A DNA stretch of 64,000 nt from NCBI GenBank assembly GCA_021234155.1, contig JAJEKV010000025.1, forward strand, positions 8,772,330-8,836,329, in the 5' to 3' direction. The translations under genes were made by a program, and so were the position numbers. This stretch comes from Isoetes taiwanensis. Taxonomy: Eukaryota; Streptophyta; Lycopodiopsida; Isoetales; Isoetaceae. A model generated the notes under the pieces. It was not told the DNA's origin and did not search any database. It saw nothing but the letters and a program-made list of their open reading frames with translations. This document shows, in pieces, positions 24,773 to 35,513 of the stretch (position 1 is its first letter; each line of letters starts with the position of its first letter).

Positions 24773-25651
24773 CATATATAAAGCAGTAACATTTCTGTTC
24801 TTAAAAAATGGGGAAGTAATTTTTCTGGGCTGAGCACAACCCTGGGCCTGACACGTATGTGTCCATTGCATTTTTCAATTCCAATAAAAAGAAAAATCTC
24901 CAGCTCGCCACATGCACTCACTTATTCAAGGCATTAATTTGTGTCCAGGACATTTATGAGCATTTATGGCGGATTTATGAGCATTTATGTTCTTCCGCCT
25001 GGATGTTATCTCTTCCCTCCATACAGCACAGCGGCCGGAATTTGATGCTCCAAACTCGCTCCAAACCACCGAAATCTTTCGCTGCAGATTGCGTATGGCT
25101 GAATGAGATAAACCCATCAAATTTAATCGATGTAAGAAGAGCACAGTCTTCAAATGACAGAGTACATGTGCGAGAATCTGTGGTCAATCCAACTACGGCG
25201 GTTCTGATAAGGATAGGCAGCAATGCAAGAGCAGAACCCACAGAGAAATTCATGGCTGGGAGGGAAGATACGAGATTGGAAGAAAAAAATTGGATGGGAA
25301 GGAAGATCGGCAGGGAATTGAGCAGAAAAGGGGAGGATGGGGAATTGAGGTCCGGCGGTTGCCGCAGTTGTGCAGGGAGCAAGTGGGCGGGGATTAATTG
25401 CGAGCTGGGAGCTATGGCTGGGCCGGAGGTGGGCATTTGTGTGGGTTTTATATTTGGGGGACATCTGAGAGGCTGGAATTGGGTCGCAATCTGGGGTCCG
25501 CTCTTCGTCGTATCCACGTTTGTGGATTACAAGTGGCATATTCCACAAACCCCATATTCCATTACAATGGGTTGCATGCTTCCACGTCCAGTCCAAGACT
25601 TAAGAAGCTTACTCCCTGGGTCGGTCTATGATTCTTTGCTCTGCTCTGGCT

Positions 25652-26294
25652 ATGGCAGATCCGTCTTCCGGCGCCTCCGACCTAGATTTTGAATTTGCAA
25701 CTCCAGCACTAAGCCAATGGAATGATGCATTAAACGAATTCATGAAGGCAGCAGAAGGTCTGATACAAGATAGCATGATTTGCACACTTTCTCAAAAAAA
25801 CCCCAAAAAACAGGGCATTCACATAGGAAACTAAAGTCGGAAGCAAGGGAAGGAAGATTTTGTATTAGAAATTCCATCAAACTCTTGAAGGTAAAGATTT
25901 GCATGGCGGAGTTATTGATCCTTCACACAAAAAGAACAAGAGCTGGAAGGAGATCCTGGAGTTAAAAAGAGCTGAAACTTTTTAGGTCCAATTCCACAAG
26001 CAGAGCAGAGATGCCCACTTCAAATGTGCAGCAAGAGTGGGATTTGATTCAAAAATTGATGCTGGATATTCAAGGAAATATGATTCTAGAACGAACAAAC
26101 CTGACAGGTCAATGCAATTACCAGTTTCAAACAAGGAAGTTGAAAGTTCACAGTATTATCGACAGAGCTCTATTTCTACCACCAGATTAATTCCGGTGGA
26201 TTTAGAAGGCAAGAAGTGGAGGACGAAATCAGGCACAAAGCAGAGGATTTGGGGCAGCCAAATGCGTATCAACAGTCTGCCCTTCGTATCCTGA
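25652..26294 (+). CDS. Hypothetical gene fragment beginning MADPSSGASDLDFEF
   Basis: I recognise no family. The frame from 25628 includes MADPSSGASDLDFEFATPAL then SQWNDALNEFMKAAEGL, which reads like a genuine acidic, helical N-terminus. It stops at 25834 after a run of A (25793-25810) where the frame may slip. A second plausible frame continues at 26037-26294, a Ser/Lys-rich stretch. Introns or frame errors would be needed to join them. A 277-codon frame at 24859-25692 and a 180-codon antisense frame at 24975-25517 overlap the start and cannot be separated from chance. Confidence 0.3.
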
Positions 26295-26545
26295 CCCTTC
26301 TATCTTTTGGATAATATAGTCTTTTATTGGAAGTGTTGTAGATACCTTTTTAAAAGCAAACAAATTTCTTATATCATACTCTATGGTGAAAATGGGATAT
26401 CCCTGCATATTCGAATTTGAAGGTGGAGATTTTGAGAGGAGAAGCATGCATATATATAACAGATTGAATAATAGAAAGTCCCTCCAGGCTTGATTCCGGA
26501 GGGTCAACCAAGCCTCTTGGGTGGCCGTAAATGTTCTATGTTCAT

Positions 26546-26630
26546 GGCGATGGTGGCCTAGTGGTCAGACCACTGGATATGGGTGTTCCCCGCCAAGGTT
26601 CAAACCCCACTAGCTATCATTGCATGACAT
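26546..26630 (+). repeat. tRNA-derived SINE-like head
   Basis: An A box TGGCCTAGTGG (26554-26564) and a B box GGTTCAAACCC (26597-26607) are spaced as in tRNA genes. The ends GCGATGGT and ATCATTGC can pair as an acceptor stem with wobbles. The anticodon arm is irregular, so this looks like a SINE or decayed tRNA, not a working tRNA. Confidence 0.5.
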
Positions 26631-26699
26631 GTTTGAAAGAAAAATATATAACACTTAGCATTGGGAATGTTATAGTCGTTATGATCAGCAATCTTCTAT

Positions 26700-26757
26700 C
26701 GTGTAGGCGTTGAACGCACAGTGAAGAAATGCAGGTTCAAATCCTGCATGTTCTAGC
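26700..26757 (+). repeat. tRNA T-arm-like fragment
   Basis: TGCAGGTTCAAATCCTGCA forms a perfect T-arm stem-loop with a B box. There is no clear A box or matching acceptor strand upstream. It lies 130 bp after the SINE-like head and may belong to the same insertion. Confidence 0.35.
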
Positions 26758-26778
26758 TTAAAATAGACAAGACGGGGA

Positions 26779-26825
26779 AGAGAAACGTTCGCGGCGGCCA
26801 AGGCCGCCGCGATAAGTTTCTTGTA
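26779..26825. repeat. Foldback hairpin repeat, copy 2
   Basis: A stem TCGCGGCGGCC / GGCCGCCGCGA around an AA loop with outer arms AGAAACGT and AAGTTTCTT. Nearly identical to copies at 20769 and 29506. Confidence 0.8.
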
Positions 26826-26999
26826 GGTATAAGATATATTTGTCCTATTATCTGCATTATCAATACATGTATAATTATTATGGGAAAGATTCTTTAGGCA
26901 TATTCGGTGTTGATACCTCTTCCTAGATTCGACACGTATTTCCGGAAGGAAAAAATAGAGATTTAAAAAAAATGACGAAAATGTTCTTAAATCCGGAGG

Positions 27000-27760
27000 T
27001 CGAGGAGCTGGGACATGCCCCGCGCTGCCTCGTCTACCTTCCCTGACCGCCCAATCCATGTCTGTAACTTCCGGCCTCAATCCCCGTTCCACAAGAAAAA
27101 TCCAGCCTGACATTTTGGCTCCGATGCATCTAGCAAAAGCATCCTGTTCAATAAACGAAAAAGTTCCGCCGGATTGCTCAGCTATGCTCAGCTATGGAGT
27201 GCATAATAAGCGGGATCGTGATGATGCCCCAATTCAAAAAAGTGTGCATAGGGTGTCCGTCTCTTATCGGCCCATAAATCCGGCAAAACCATGCCGGAAA
27301 GAATTTGCGAGAATGTCTAGAATCGGGTTCCATTTTGCCGAGCCATGGGTGTCGCCCATCGATAACAAAGAACAATTAGGTGCCTTCTTTCTTCAAGAAC
27401 TCTGGATCCCTTTTCGGCCCATCCGCAATATTCGTACCACCGGGCGTCCAACAGATTAATAACCCCAATTGCCGTTTGTTTAGCTTCTTGATTCATACAT
27501 CCGAGGCGTAACGTCTTGAAGCGGAAGAAAAAACGACAATGGAGAGTCGTCTTGCGGACCCATTTGATTAATCCACGAAATTCATGGCAGCTTTTAGCGA
27601 GGGCAAGCTTAGATCCGCCATGCTTCCACCGGTGTCTAAAAGCGTGACCACATCAATTGGAGCCCCTTCCGAAGTGTGCGAATCATTTTCATTTAGATCC
27701 GAAGCCAAATCCCGTGAGGAGGAGGAGGGCGGGGAGCTTAAAACACGGACAAGAACGGTA
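27000..27760 (-). pseudogene. vWA-domain relic of the plant WAV3 family (RING/vWA E3 ligases)
   Basis: Read on the minus strand, frames encode APIDVVTLLDTGGSMADLSL near 27612-27670, the MIDAS block of a von Willebrand A domain. SARRLSIVVFSSASRRYAS and GGTNIADG (27418-27441) follow. Then come HPMHTFLNWG, HSIAEHS and, in another frame, FSFIEQDAFARCIGAKMSG. This is the vWA order of Arabidopsis WAV3-like ubiquitin ligases, where the MIDAS is usually DVSGS and the end is QDAFAQCIGG. Frame changes occur near 27545, 27440, 27380 and 27190. No RING finger is visible upstream (27760-28000), so the copy is truncated as well as broken. It lies head-to-head with the small gene at 28007. Confidence 0.75.
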
Positions 27761-27842
27761 AGATTATCTCTGGACTGGTGATATGGCAGAGCGGAAAAAC
27801 GGTAAGATTATCTCTGGACTGGTGATATGGCAGAGCGGAAAC
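27755..27842. repeat. 44-bp tandem duplication, pair A
   Basis: AACGGTAAGATTATCTCTGG...GGCAGAGCGGAAA is repeated twice, head to tail, with an exact 44-bp period and no mismatches. Confidence 0.9.
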
Positions 27843-27898
27843 TTCTACAAATCCGGTGATGTCTAATTTTCTAAATCCGGCACAAGAAAAGAAAGATC

Positions 27899-27981
27899 CA
27901 TTGTAGAGGACAGGAAATTGGATCCTAAAGATTTCTTTTCTACATTGTAGAGGACAGGAAATTGGATCCTAAAGATTTCAA
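27899..27981. repeat. 44-bp tandem duplication, pair B
   Basis: ATTGTAGAGGACAGGAAATT...CTAAAGATTTC is repeated head to tail with an exact 44-bp period. It is unrelated in sequence to pair A, 60 bp upstream, but has the same unit length. Confidence 0.9.
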
Positions 27982-28006
27982 GTAGTAAAGCAAGAACGCA
28001 GAGGAA

Positions 28007-28261
28007 ATGAAAAAGGGAAGCAGCGCCCCCTGCTGCCCCTCCAAGGACTGTTTCATACGATTTCAAGATGCCCTTCACTACGCTCACTTCTCCAAAGCGG
28101 ATTATGAACGCATGCCTGAATGGCAGATCGATCTCCTCCTTACCCAGTATGGCTTGCCTGCTCAGCTCATGGGTTCCCTTGAAGACAAGCGCCTATACGC
28201 CATCGGTGCCTTCTTGTGGCCCGATCAGCTTCAACAAAATACCTGCCCCAAACTTAGATAA
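28007..28261 (+). CDS. Small plant-specific protein with MPEWQIDLLL / GAFLWP motifs
   Basis: This is an intact 84-codon frame. It contains ADYERMPEWQIDLLLTQYGL and then DKRLYAIGAFLWPDQ near the C-terminus. I know these blocks from short uncharacterised plant proteins (a DUF-type family of about 80-110 residues), whose biochemical role is unknown. Length, intact start and stop, and conservation of the tryptophan motifs support a real gene. The N-terminus (KKGSSAPCCPSKDCFIRFQ) has three cysteines and no signal peptide. The two 44-bp tandem repeat pairs lie immediately upstream, within the likely promoter or leader. It is the only clearly uninterrupted host gene in the window. Confidence 0.75.
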   Translation: MKKGSSAPCCPSKDCFIRFQDALHYAHFSKADYERMPEWQIDLLLTQYGLPAQLMGSLEDKRLYAIGAFLWPDQLQQNTCPKLR

Positions 28262-28269
28262 ATTCTCCT

Positions 28270-29505
28270 CCTGGTTGCAAAGCTTTTTTTTATCCTTTTC
28301 ATGTCTAATATACTACTCTTCATGCTTGCACATTGTTGCATCTTTTATGCTATAATTTTATAGCGGTATATATGATATGATACTTTATTTAACATTTGTC
28401 TAGTCAGTCATCAAAGTGATTTTCATAGATAGATTGTTTCAGCAGAGTGTAAAGAATGGTTAAAAGTGAAACATGTACTGAGACTACAACAAGTGTGGCC
28501 ATCAATTTAGCCTCACACCATCAGTTTAGCCTCGCGTTTCGTACTGCTAGATTACTATGAACTTGCCACATATAGGATATGCTTCAAAGAAACGTGGCAC
28601 CTTTGCACTATGGATGGGTGTCTATGGTCCCATATATCCAAAAATATATACTCATCAATACGGCAACATCCCACTTCTAAGAGTGGCGTATAATTGCATT
28701 TAATTCTATATGTTGTCAGTGTTCTTATTATCTAAACATCATAGTCGTCCTTTTGCCCTAGGTTTTAATCTCAATCGTTCATTCTAAACTGCTATAGTAC
28801 AAATGTTGTTTCTCTCCTTGCTAGAGGAAACAACTAAAAATCAACAGTTGAAAATCAATTGTGTTACTTATTGTATGTCTCCAACTTTTTGTGTTGGAAC
28901 CAAGGAAGCTCGTTGATTTCTAGTGGAAACAAATTGCACCTCTCAAGGTTACCCATTAAAGCAATCTCAGTTGCAAGAGATTGCCTCGTCAAATATGTAT
29001 CTCGTCGAATTTTACTTTACAATAATCATCCCGTCTAAATATTTCTATTTGTGGTGTAAAATATGACTTTTGCAAAAGAGATCTTCAGAGCTTTTCTTAT
29101 TCAGAGATTGACTTAGAAACATGTCTATGGGCAATGGTAATGGATCTATGGCTTTCTCTTAACCTTTATATTTTGCTTTTATTATTCTTTTTAGGTTGTC
29201 AAAATCTTTCAAATTTGCAACAGTGAATGTATACATGCACAGTTCGTTTATTTGTTTTCCTCATCTTGATTTTGATTTGCCATTATCGGGTCCAAAATGT
29301 CTTGCATTCCCAATTCTGATTTAGGGGTGCTCGCCTTCTAATTTTGATTTTTTAAGAACGTTGCTATTATCCACCGTGCTCATTAAATTATTTCATAGCT
29401 ACACTCTACAACATTACAACTGCCCAAAAATCCACCTACTGTAGGGGTTGGCTACCATCAAGTTTTTTCTTTTTACTCACTTTCGTACACACAAGGGGTT
29501 GGGAA
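28270..29505. other. Intergenic, no gene recognised
   Basis: AT-rich sequence with only short chance frames. No repeat family recognised before the hairpin at 29506. Confidence 0.5.
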
Positions 29506-29555
29506 AGAGAAATGTTCGCGGCGGCCGCAAGGCCGCCGCGATAAATTTCTTGTAT
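29506..29555. repeat. Foldback hairpin repeat, copy 3
   Basis: TTCGCGGCGGCC...GGCCGCCGCGATAAATTTCTT forms a long perfect stem. It ends two or three bases before the breakpoint of the 1.03-kb tandem duplication that starts at 29558. Confidence 0.8.
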
Positions 29556-29557
29556 GG

Positions 29558-30588
29558 CATTATTATAATGCTTGATATGGTCCCATAGAAGTTAAAATTT
29601 TGGGGTCAATGAAACTAAAGTAAAGGTACTGTTGAGGTGAAACAAGCACCAATGAGCAACTAAAATAGAAATATCCAATATGTAACATAATAACAGGGGC
29701 TCCAGGGGGATTTGCCATGGACGTATAAATGGCCATTCTTGAAACCATAGACCATAGCCCAAAAGCAATTGAATAGGTTGCTATATAAAAAAAATAAAAT
29801 CTAGACCATTTGAAAAAATAATCTAGCTTGCTAGTTGTATTGGTCAAAGTATTTTTATTAAGCCATTGGATTATTTTGGTAGAGGTTGAGTCCCAAGATT
29901 TTCATAGTCTAAAACTTTAGGCGAACTCAAATGATTCGATTCCCTTTAAAACCTTAGGCGAACTCAGTATTTCAAACTTTTAAAATCACAGTGTCCCCAA
30001 ATAAATGACTATAATTAAAATGAGAGGCACTCGAGAGGCCCCAACATATGATCTAGGTCATAAGATGGACATATCTGTCGCCCCCAAGGTAGTCCCTTTG
30101 TTTGTGCCATGCATCAGGGTAGATAGCGAGCATAATTTACTGGCTAGATCAGACGTGTCAAATAGGGTTAACAACCAAGACCATGTCTGCCGAAGCCGCT
30201 CACACAAGAAAAAACAATGCTCAATACTCTCAACCTTTTGCTTACATAAAAGACAGAGCTCTGAAATTTGATTATCAGTTTTATGGACCAGTGGATAAAA
30301 GCACGCTGTGGTGTATCAAAAACACGCATTTTGATGCCACATTTTTGCACCTTCTTTGTGGTAGAATCGGGTGGTGCATACCGAAGCAGAGATTGTGGGA
30401 GTGCGAATTAATGAGCGTCGGTTATTTTGAATTTTATGCCACGTCATTGTCCCTCATTTCGAATTAGGAAATAATCACCTCTTCTTCTGTTTTTTTCCGC
30501 TTCTTGCCGATTGAACCCTAATGGAGTCAGAATTGAATGCCACTGGTTACACGATGAAATCTGTGACGAGGCAGTACAGTATACGGTG
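29558..30588. repeat. Tandem duplication, copy 1 (1.03 kb)
   Basis: Starting at CATTATTATAATGCTTGATA, this block is almost identical to 30589-31616. It has only chance frames and no recognised family. Its end reads GATGAAATC then TGTGACG. The AAATC matches the target-site duplication of the chromovirus, and the next 27 bp weakly resemble the start of its LTR. The duplication therefore seems to have happened after the chromovirus inserted. Confidence 0.9.
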
Positions 30589-31616
30589 CATTATTATAAT
30601 GCTTGATATGGTCCCATAGAAGTTAAAATTTTGGGGTCAATGAAACTAAAGTAAAGGTACTGTTGAGGTGAAACAAGCACCAATGAGCAACTAAAATAGA
30701 AATATCCAATATGTAACATAATAACAGGGGCTCCAGGGGGATTTGCCATGGACGTATAAATGGCCATTCTTGAAACCATAGACCATAGCCCAAAAGCAAT
30801 TGAATAGGTTGCTATATAAAAAAAATAAAATCTAGACCATTTGAAAAAATAATCTAGCTTGCTAGTTGTATTGGTCAAAGTATTTTTATTAAGCCATTGG
30901 ATTATTTTGGTAGAGGTTCGAGTCCCAGTATTTCATAGTCTAAAACTTTAGGCGAACTCGTACAGTTCGATTCCCTTTAAAACCTTAGGCGAACTCGTAT
31001 TTCAAACTTTTAAAATCACAGGTGTCCCCAAATAAATGACTATAATTAAAATGAGAGGCACTCAGAGGCCCCAACATATGATCTAGGTCATAAGATGGAC
31101 ATATCTGTCGCCCAAGGTAGTCCACTGTTTGTGCCATGCATCAGGGTAGATAGCGAGCATAATTTACTGGCTAGATCAGACATGTCAAATAGGGTTAACA
31201 ACCAAGACCATGTCTGCCGAAGCCGCTCACACAAGAAAAAACAATGCTCAATACTCTCAACCTTTTGCTTACATAAAAGACAGAGCTCTGAAATTTGATT
31301 ATCAGTTTTATGGACCAGTGGATAAAAGCACGCTGTGGTGTATCAAAAACACGCATTTTGATGCCACATTTTTGCACCTTCTTTGTGGTAGAATCGGGTG
31401 GTGCATACCGAAGCAGAGATTGTGGGAGTGCGAATTAATGAGCGTCGGTTATTTTGAATTTTATGCCACGTCATTGTCCCTCATTTCGAATTAGGAAATA
31501 ATCACCTCTTCTTCTGTTTTTTTCCGCTTCTTGCCGATTGAACCCTAATGGAGTCGAGAATTGAATGCCACTGGTTACCGCGATGAAATTGTGGCGTTTC
31601 AAGACAAAGATACGGT
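30589..31616. repeat. Tandem duplication, copy 2, running into the chromovirus LTR
   Basis: Offset from copy 1 is 1031 bp at the start and 1027 bp at the end. The few differences are 1-4 base changes such as GGTTGAGTC/GGTTCGAGTC, ACTCGAGAGG/ACTCAGAGG and GGTTACACG/GGTTACCGCG. Copy 2 ends within the first 27 bp of the LTR at 31590. Confidence 0.9.
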
Positions 31617-32447
31617 CCTAAGACGATATCATCGTTTGCCGCCACGCCGCATTACCTCCATCTCGATTGGCGGTAATGTAGGCGTGTAGCCAAGCAGGTA
31701 GCACCCTAGGGGGGCAACTTGCAAGGTGTGTACATTTTATTAATGTGCACATTTACCCATGTGCACATTTATCTATGTACACATTTTCCCATGTGGACAC
31801 TTTATGCCACCTAGTTAATAAGGCAAGTGGGCCATACCCAATTATCCCACATGCTTAAAGGGATAATGGGAAACCCTAGCCCTAACCCTTGTCTATTTAG
31901 GTAAAGGAAATCCTAACTTGCTATTTTCATCCATAGCATTCTAGGTCTCTGTTTTGCTTGCTCCAGGAGCCAAAACCACCTCCCAAACTCTGTCTGAGCG
32001 ATCTAGCTCATTAGTTTTCCTTTCTAGCTTCATCTTCTAGCAGTTCAGCAGGATGGTCGAGTTCAGAGCAGGAGGAGCGAGCCAAGGATCAGGTATCTTG
32101 TCAATTTAATTAAATTGACAAGATAATTGCTATTATAATAGCCTAAACCGCCTCCCAGTCATTGAATAAGTAGGTTTAGCCTATTAAATTGCCCATAGCA
32201 GCCATCTAGATCCCTAGATATCGAGCTTTAACTAAAGAACCTAACTCTGTGATTTATATTAGATCTTGTTCTTTCGTTCTTCTGTGATGTGTATGATGAT
32301 GTATCTCTGTGAACTCACTGTATTGGTAAGGGGGGTAGAGACCCTAAGGCCTGGTAGTTGATGTTCCTAGCTAGCCTCTTTAGCACACTGAAAATTTGGC
32401 CTGTGTACAAGAACCACGTGCACCGTATATGAGTAGGGGACGTCACA
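31590..32447 (+). repeat. 5' LTR of the chromovirus
   Basis: 858 bp, TG...CA ends. 31685-32447 is almost identical to 53887-54586 plus 55341-55375. 31590-31684 matches 44949-45044 more weakly. Internal features are 21-bp-type repeats (TGTGCACATTTACCCA, 31730-31800) and a telo-box-like AAACCCTAGCCCTAACCCT (31871-31889). Compared with the 3' copy it lacks about 750 bp near 32415. Confidence 0.8.
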
Positions 32448-32480
32448 GTCAGGGAATAAATTACTAATCGCATATTTCTT

Positions 32481-32730
32481 ATTAGCCAGAATGACTTTAG
32501 CTAAACTTGCTCGATATTAATCCCAAAACTTTCTGTGGTTTAGCTAAACTCTACATATTTTTCCTTTCATACTTTCTAGCGTTTAGCTAAACTAACCCAA
32601 ATATCATCCCAAAAATTTCTATGATGTGGCCAACAGAAAACATTAAGCCAAATTACGATACTTTTTTTTAATTGTTTCCACTTAATTTAGTCATTTTCTT
32701 TGTGAAAACAATCTAAAATAATGTTAACTA
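32481..32730. repeat. Direct repeat R1 (TTTAGCTAAAC family)
   Basis: Contains AGCTAAACT, TTTCTGTGGTTTAGCTAAAC, CTTTCTAGCGTTTAGC and a T-rich stretch with TTTAGTCATTTTCTTTGTGAAAA, in the same order as in 34285-34525. A third partial copy (GATGTTAGCTAAATATGGCC) lies at 32810. Confidence 0.65.
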
Positions 32731-32830
32731 CCAAGGCCTAGGACTCAAATTAAAACGTAATGCTAGAAACTAAACTATTAATCATATATTTCATATGAAC
32801 TAGAATGATGTTAGCTAAATATGGCCTATT

Positions 32831-34284
32831 CATTTTTTACTATCTTTATCGGTTTTATTCCAGGTTTTATTCAGAGCCATTGATCTGTGGGATATCCCTG
32901 GTATTGTGCAAGATCAATGGCCATCAAGATTTTGACCCAAAAATAAAAAACCACTTCCTATGGTGTCGATCGAACACATGGTTCAAGCACAAGAAAAAAG
33001 CAAAATAAAGAAGCCATATAGTGTGCTAATTTCGTATAGTCAGCCCTCCACTGCAGCAACAAAGCAGGCAGGAAGCAAGCAGGACTGCCCCAATGAAACA
33101 CGTTGGAAACAATCCTCTTCTAGTCCTGGGCAGGAGTCCGGAATGAATTCTCCGCCAGTGCCCTGTGCCAAAGAAACCCAACACAAATAAAAAACCCTGT
33201 ATAAAGAAATAAAACCACATTATTGCAGCGTGTGCAATAATCCACGCTCTTTACGCTGCGCATAATTCTAGCAATTTACAAGATCAAATCGAATAAGGAA
33301 GCAGAGGAAGAAGCTTTGATTCTAAATCCTGTCGGGAGCAAAGCTACCGCAATTTTCCTACAAGCGGCTAAAACAATTCCTTTGGCGATTCAAAACAAAA
33401 GCGGGAGAGGGAGGATTTTAAAGCGTGTATAGAGCAAAAAAATTCTGAACAACGGTCGGCCGGGCTGTGAAGATCTTTGGATGGATGCCAAAGAAATAAA
33501 ACCCCTGTATAAACCCAAAGAAACAGAGAGGGATGCAACATTTCAATGCATTGGGGCTCGGATCTAGAGTGCAGACCGCCCATTCCGCCCGGTGAATCCG
33601 GGCGCTTCAAAGCTTGGCATTATGTACAAAGGCCGGCTCTGAAGCTATGGCGGCATTTTGAAGAATTTGCAAATGCCTTGTTCATTTGCATCGCCGGCGA
33701 AGCCCCCCGCCTCCGTCCATGCCCGTGACGACATCTTTCCACCGATTTTTGCGAAACGGCCTTGGCTGCCGCGTTCTTCCTACAAACCATCCCTTGTTCC
33801 CCACCGCCGATTCTTGCAACAATGGAACCACAGATCAACTCCGTCCACATAATACATAGATGAAGCCACGGATCCCTCATTTGGGATCTTTGGCACCTCG
33901 CCCAAAAGAAGCGGAGGATTTTGTTGCTTACCTCCTTCCTCCCCGCCAAATTGGGGACGAGTACAACCAGGCCCGGACCGAGCCATCTGCGGTAGAGCCC
34001 GTGGTGCGCGTCGCCACAATGCCTCTCCTCCATTTTGCCCTTGCCAAAAAAAGAAGGGAGCATGCCTTCTTATCCACACCCTAAAAAAAGGGCGCCAATT
34101 TTTTCTTCCCCACCAGCCTTTGCAAAAACCTCCATGAAAAAAGGAATTGCGAAGCACCCAAAATAGCAAGAAACACTCAAGCTCTTCTCACATGGCAAAT
34201 TATACCGTTTCTTATACAATACTGTACCAAAATCATAGTCCCCACCATTGCCAGAATACCCTCCCCAACCCCAAAACGAAAATA
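32831..34284. other. Segment between direct repeats; no gene recognised
   Basis: This stretch lies between R1 and R2. Minus-strand frames at 33620-34063 (147 codons) and 33780-34169 are the longest but match nothing I know. The R1-segment-R2 arrangement could be a small non-autonomous insertion in the chromovirus leader, but no target duplication was found. Confidence 0.4.
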
Positions 34285-34525
34285 GCATACTATATGATGT
34301 TAGCTAAACTAGCCCGAAATTCATTTTAAAAGTTTCTATGGTTTAGCTAAACAATATCAAATTTCATCCTCTTACTTTCTAGCATTTGGCTAAAGGGCTC
34401 CAGGGTTGGTGCAGTCCCGAAAAAAGTTAAGCTAAAACTATTATTTTTTTCCCAATTTTTTCCGTTTACTTTAGCCAATTTTTTTTGAAAATGTGCTAAA
34501 AAATCGCCAAATAGCTAAGTTTGTA
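34285..34525. repeat. Direct repeat R2 (TTTAGCTAAAC family)
   Basis: Matches R1 at 32481-32730: GTTAGCTAAACTAGCCC, AAAGTTTCTATGGTTTAGCT, TACTTTCTAGCATTTGGCT, TACTTTAGCCAATTTTTTTT. Confidence 0.65.
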
Positions 34526-35121
34526 AGTGTATTGTCAGGCCTTGAAGAGGCAGAACCTAAAAAGAAGAGGCAAATGAACATATGAAGACAAACTAACCCC
34601 AAAAGCACCGGAAGTTAACATGATAGACTGGGTTCAGAATGTAAGCAGATATCCTTCTTCCTTGTTGTTCAAATACCAGGGAAAAAAAGAGACAAAAAGT
34701 GATTATTTGCCTGGAATAGCATATAAACGGAGGAAAAGAGCAAGTCATCTTCATGCAAGTAATAAAATACACTTATAGAATAAAGAAAAAACTTGAGAAC
34801 AACAAAGACTCATAGTTCGTATCTATGGTCCTAATCCTCACCTGTCAAGTTGATTAAACAGAAGGAAAATAGGGCAGTACTCATTTCGAAAATGCCCTTA
34901 AATTATTCCATGGTCACAGTGGTATCCGAGCAATGTTCTTGGTGACCAAGAGCAAAGCACTGGCCATGCTCCCACTAGTACTAACTTAGTAGGATTCTCA
35001 AACCTCAAAAAAGTGGGAAAATTTTTTCTCATTTTTGTAGTATATGCTAAGCTAGTAACAGTTAGTAGAATTGAAAACCAAGTAAACTAAAAAGTTCAGC
35101 TAAAATTTGACTAAAAGTGGA
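34526..35121. other. AT-rich leader sequence, no gene
   Basis: No coding signal. It leads into the first regulatory hairpin of the H3-fold module. Confidence 0.4.
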
Positions 35122-35194
35122 AATGTCTCACACTATGCGCCAGAGCACCAACCTAAAATTTAGGTCGAGCCCTGGGCGCACAATGTGAGACATT
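35122..35194. promoter_or_regulatory. Hairpin hp1 upstream of the H3-fold ORF
   Basis: Arms AATGTCTCACACTATGCGCC and GGCGCACAATGTGAGACATT are complementary at 18 of 20 positions. The loop contains CCTAAAATTTAGG, itself a palindrome, so the whole 73 bp can fold. It is the first of four related hairpins. Its loop (AGAGCACCAACCTAA) is shared with hp3. Confidence 0.7.
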
Positions 35195-35333
35195 GGCCAT
35201 AATAACCTTAAAACTTGATGAATTTTAATAAGGTAAGATGCTAAATCGAATTTTAAGGTAGGAATTACCTAGATTTATATATTAGACCCCTAGGAATATG
35301 CCTGGAAATCACATAATTTAGTCTAAAATGCAC

Positions 35334-35406
35334 AATGTCTCACACTATGCGCCAGAGGCTCGATCTAATTATTAGCTCGAGCCCCCAACGCACAATGTGA
35401 GACAAA
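35334..35406. promoter_or_regulatory. Hairpin hp2 upstream of the H3-fold ORF
   Basis: Same outer arms (GTCTCACACTATGCG / CGCACAATGTGAGAC) but a different inner palindrome, GGCTCGA...TCGAGCC. Lies 212 bp after hp1 and 100 bp before the TATA box. Confidence 0.7.
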
Positions 35407-35505
35407 TGGCTTAGAAAAGTCTGAAATAAGTATATGTTTTAAGTCAATAGGTGCCTCGGCACATTAAAAAGAGCAACTTAAATTTTGACCTAAAATTGCC
35501 CAAGC

Positions 35506-35513
35506 TATAAATA
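35506..35513 (+). promoter_or_regulatory. TATA box of the H3-fold ORF
   Basis: CTATAAATAGACCT, a consensus TATAAATA, about 117 bp upstream of the first usable ATG (35630). It is paralogous to the box at 37486: both are followed by a leader containing TGCTCCC and TGAGGCG. Confidence 0.6.

Noticed and set aside
24859-25692. 277-codon plus-strand frame with a 180-codon frame opposite it
   Set aside because: Neither shows a family motif, and both owe their length to few stop codons in the same GC-balanced stretch. I could not choose between them and did not list them as genes.
26546-26757. Functional tRNA genes
   Set aside because: The A and B boxes are present in the first, but the anticodon arm is irregular. 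The second lacks an A box and acceptor pairing. Both look like SINE or tRNA-derived relics.
29563-31494. Identical 94- and 60-codon frames in both duplication copies
   Set aside because: They are duplicated because the DNA is duplicated. There is no motif, and several frames overlap on both strands.
31871-31889. Telomere-like AAACCCTAGCCCTAACCCT in the chromovirus LTR
   Set aside because: Only about two units long and repeated at 54071 because it is part of the LTR. It is better read as a telo-box-like promoter motif than an interstitial telomere.
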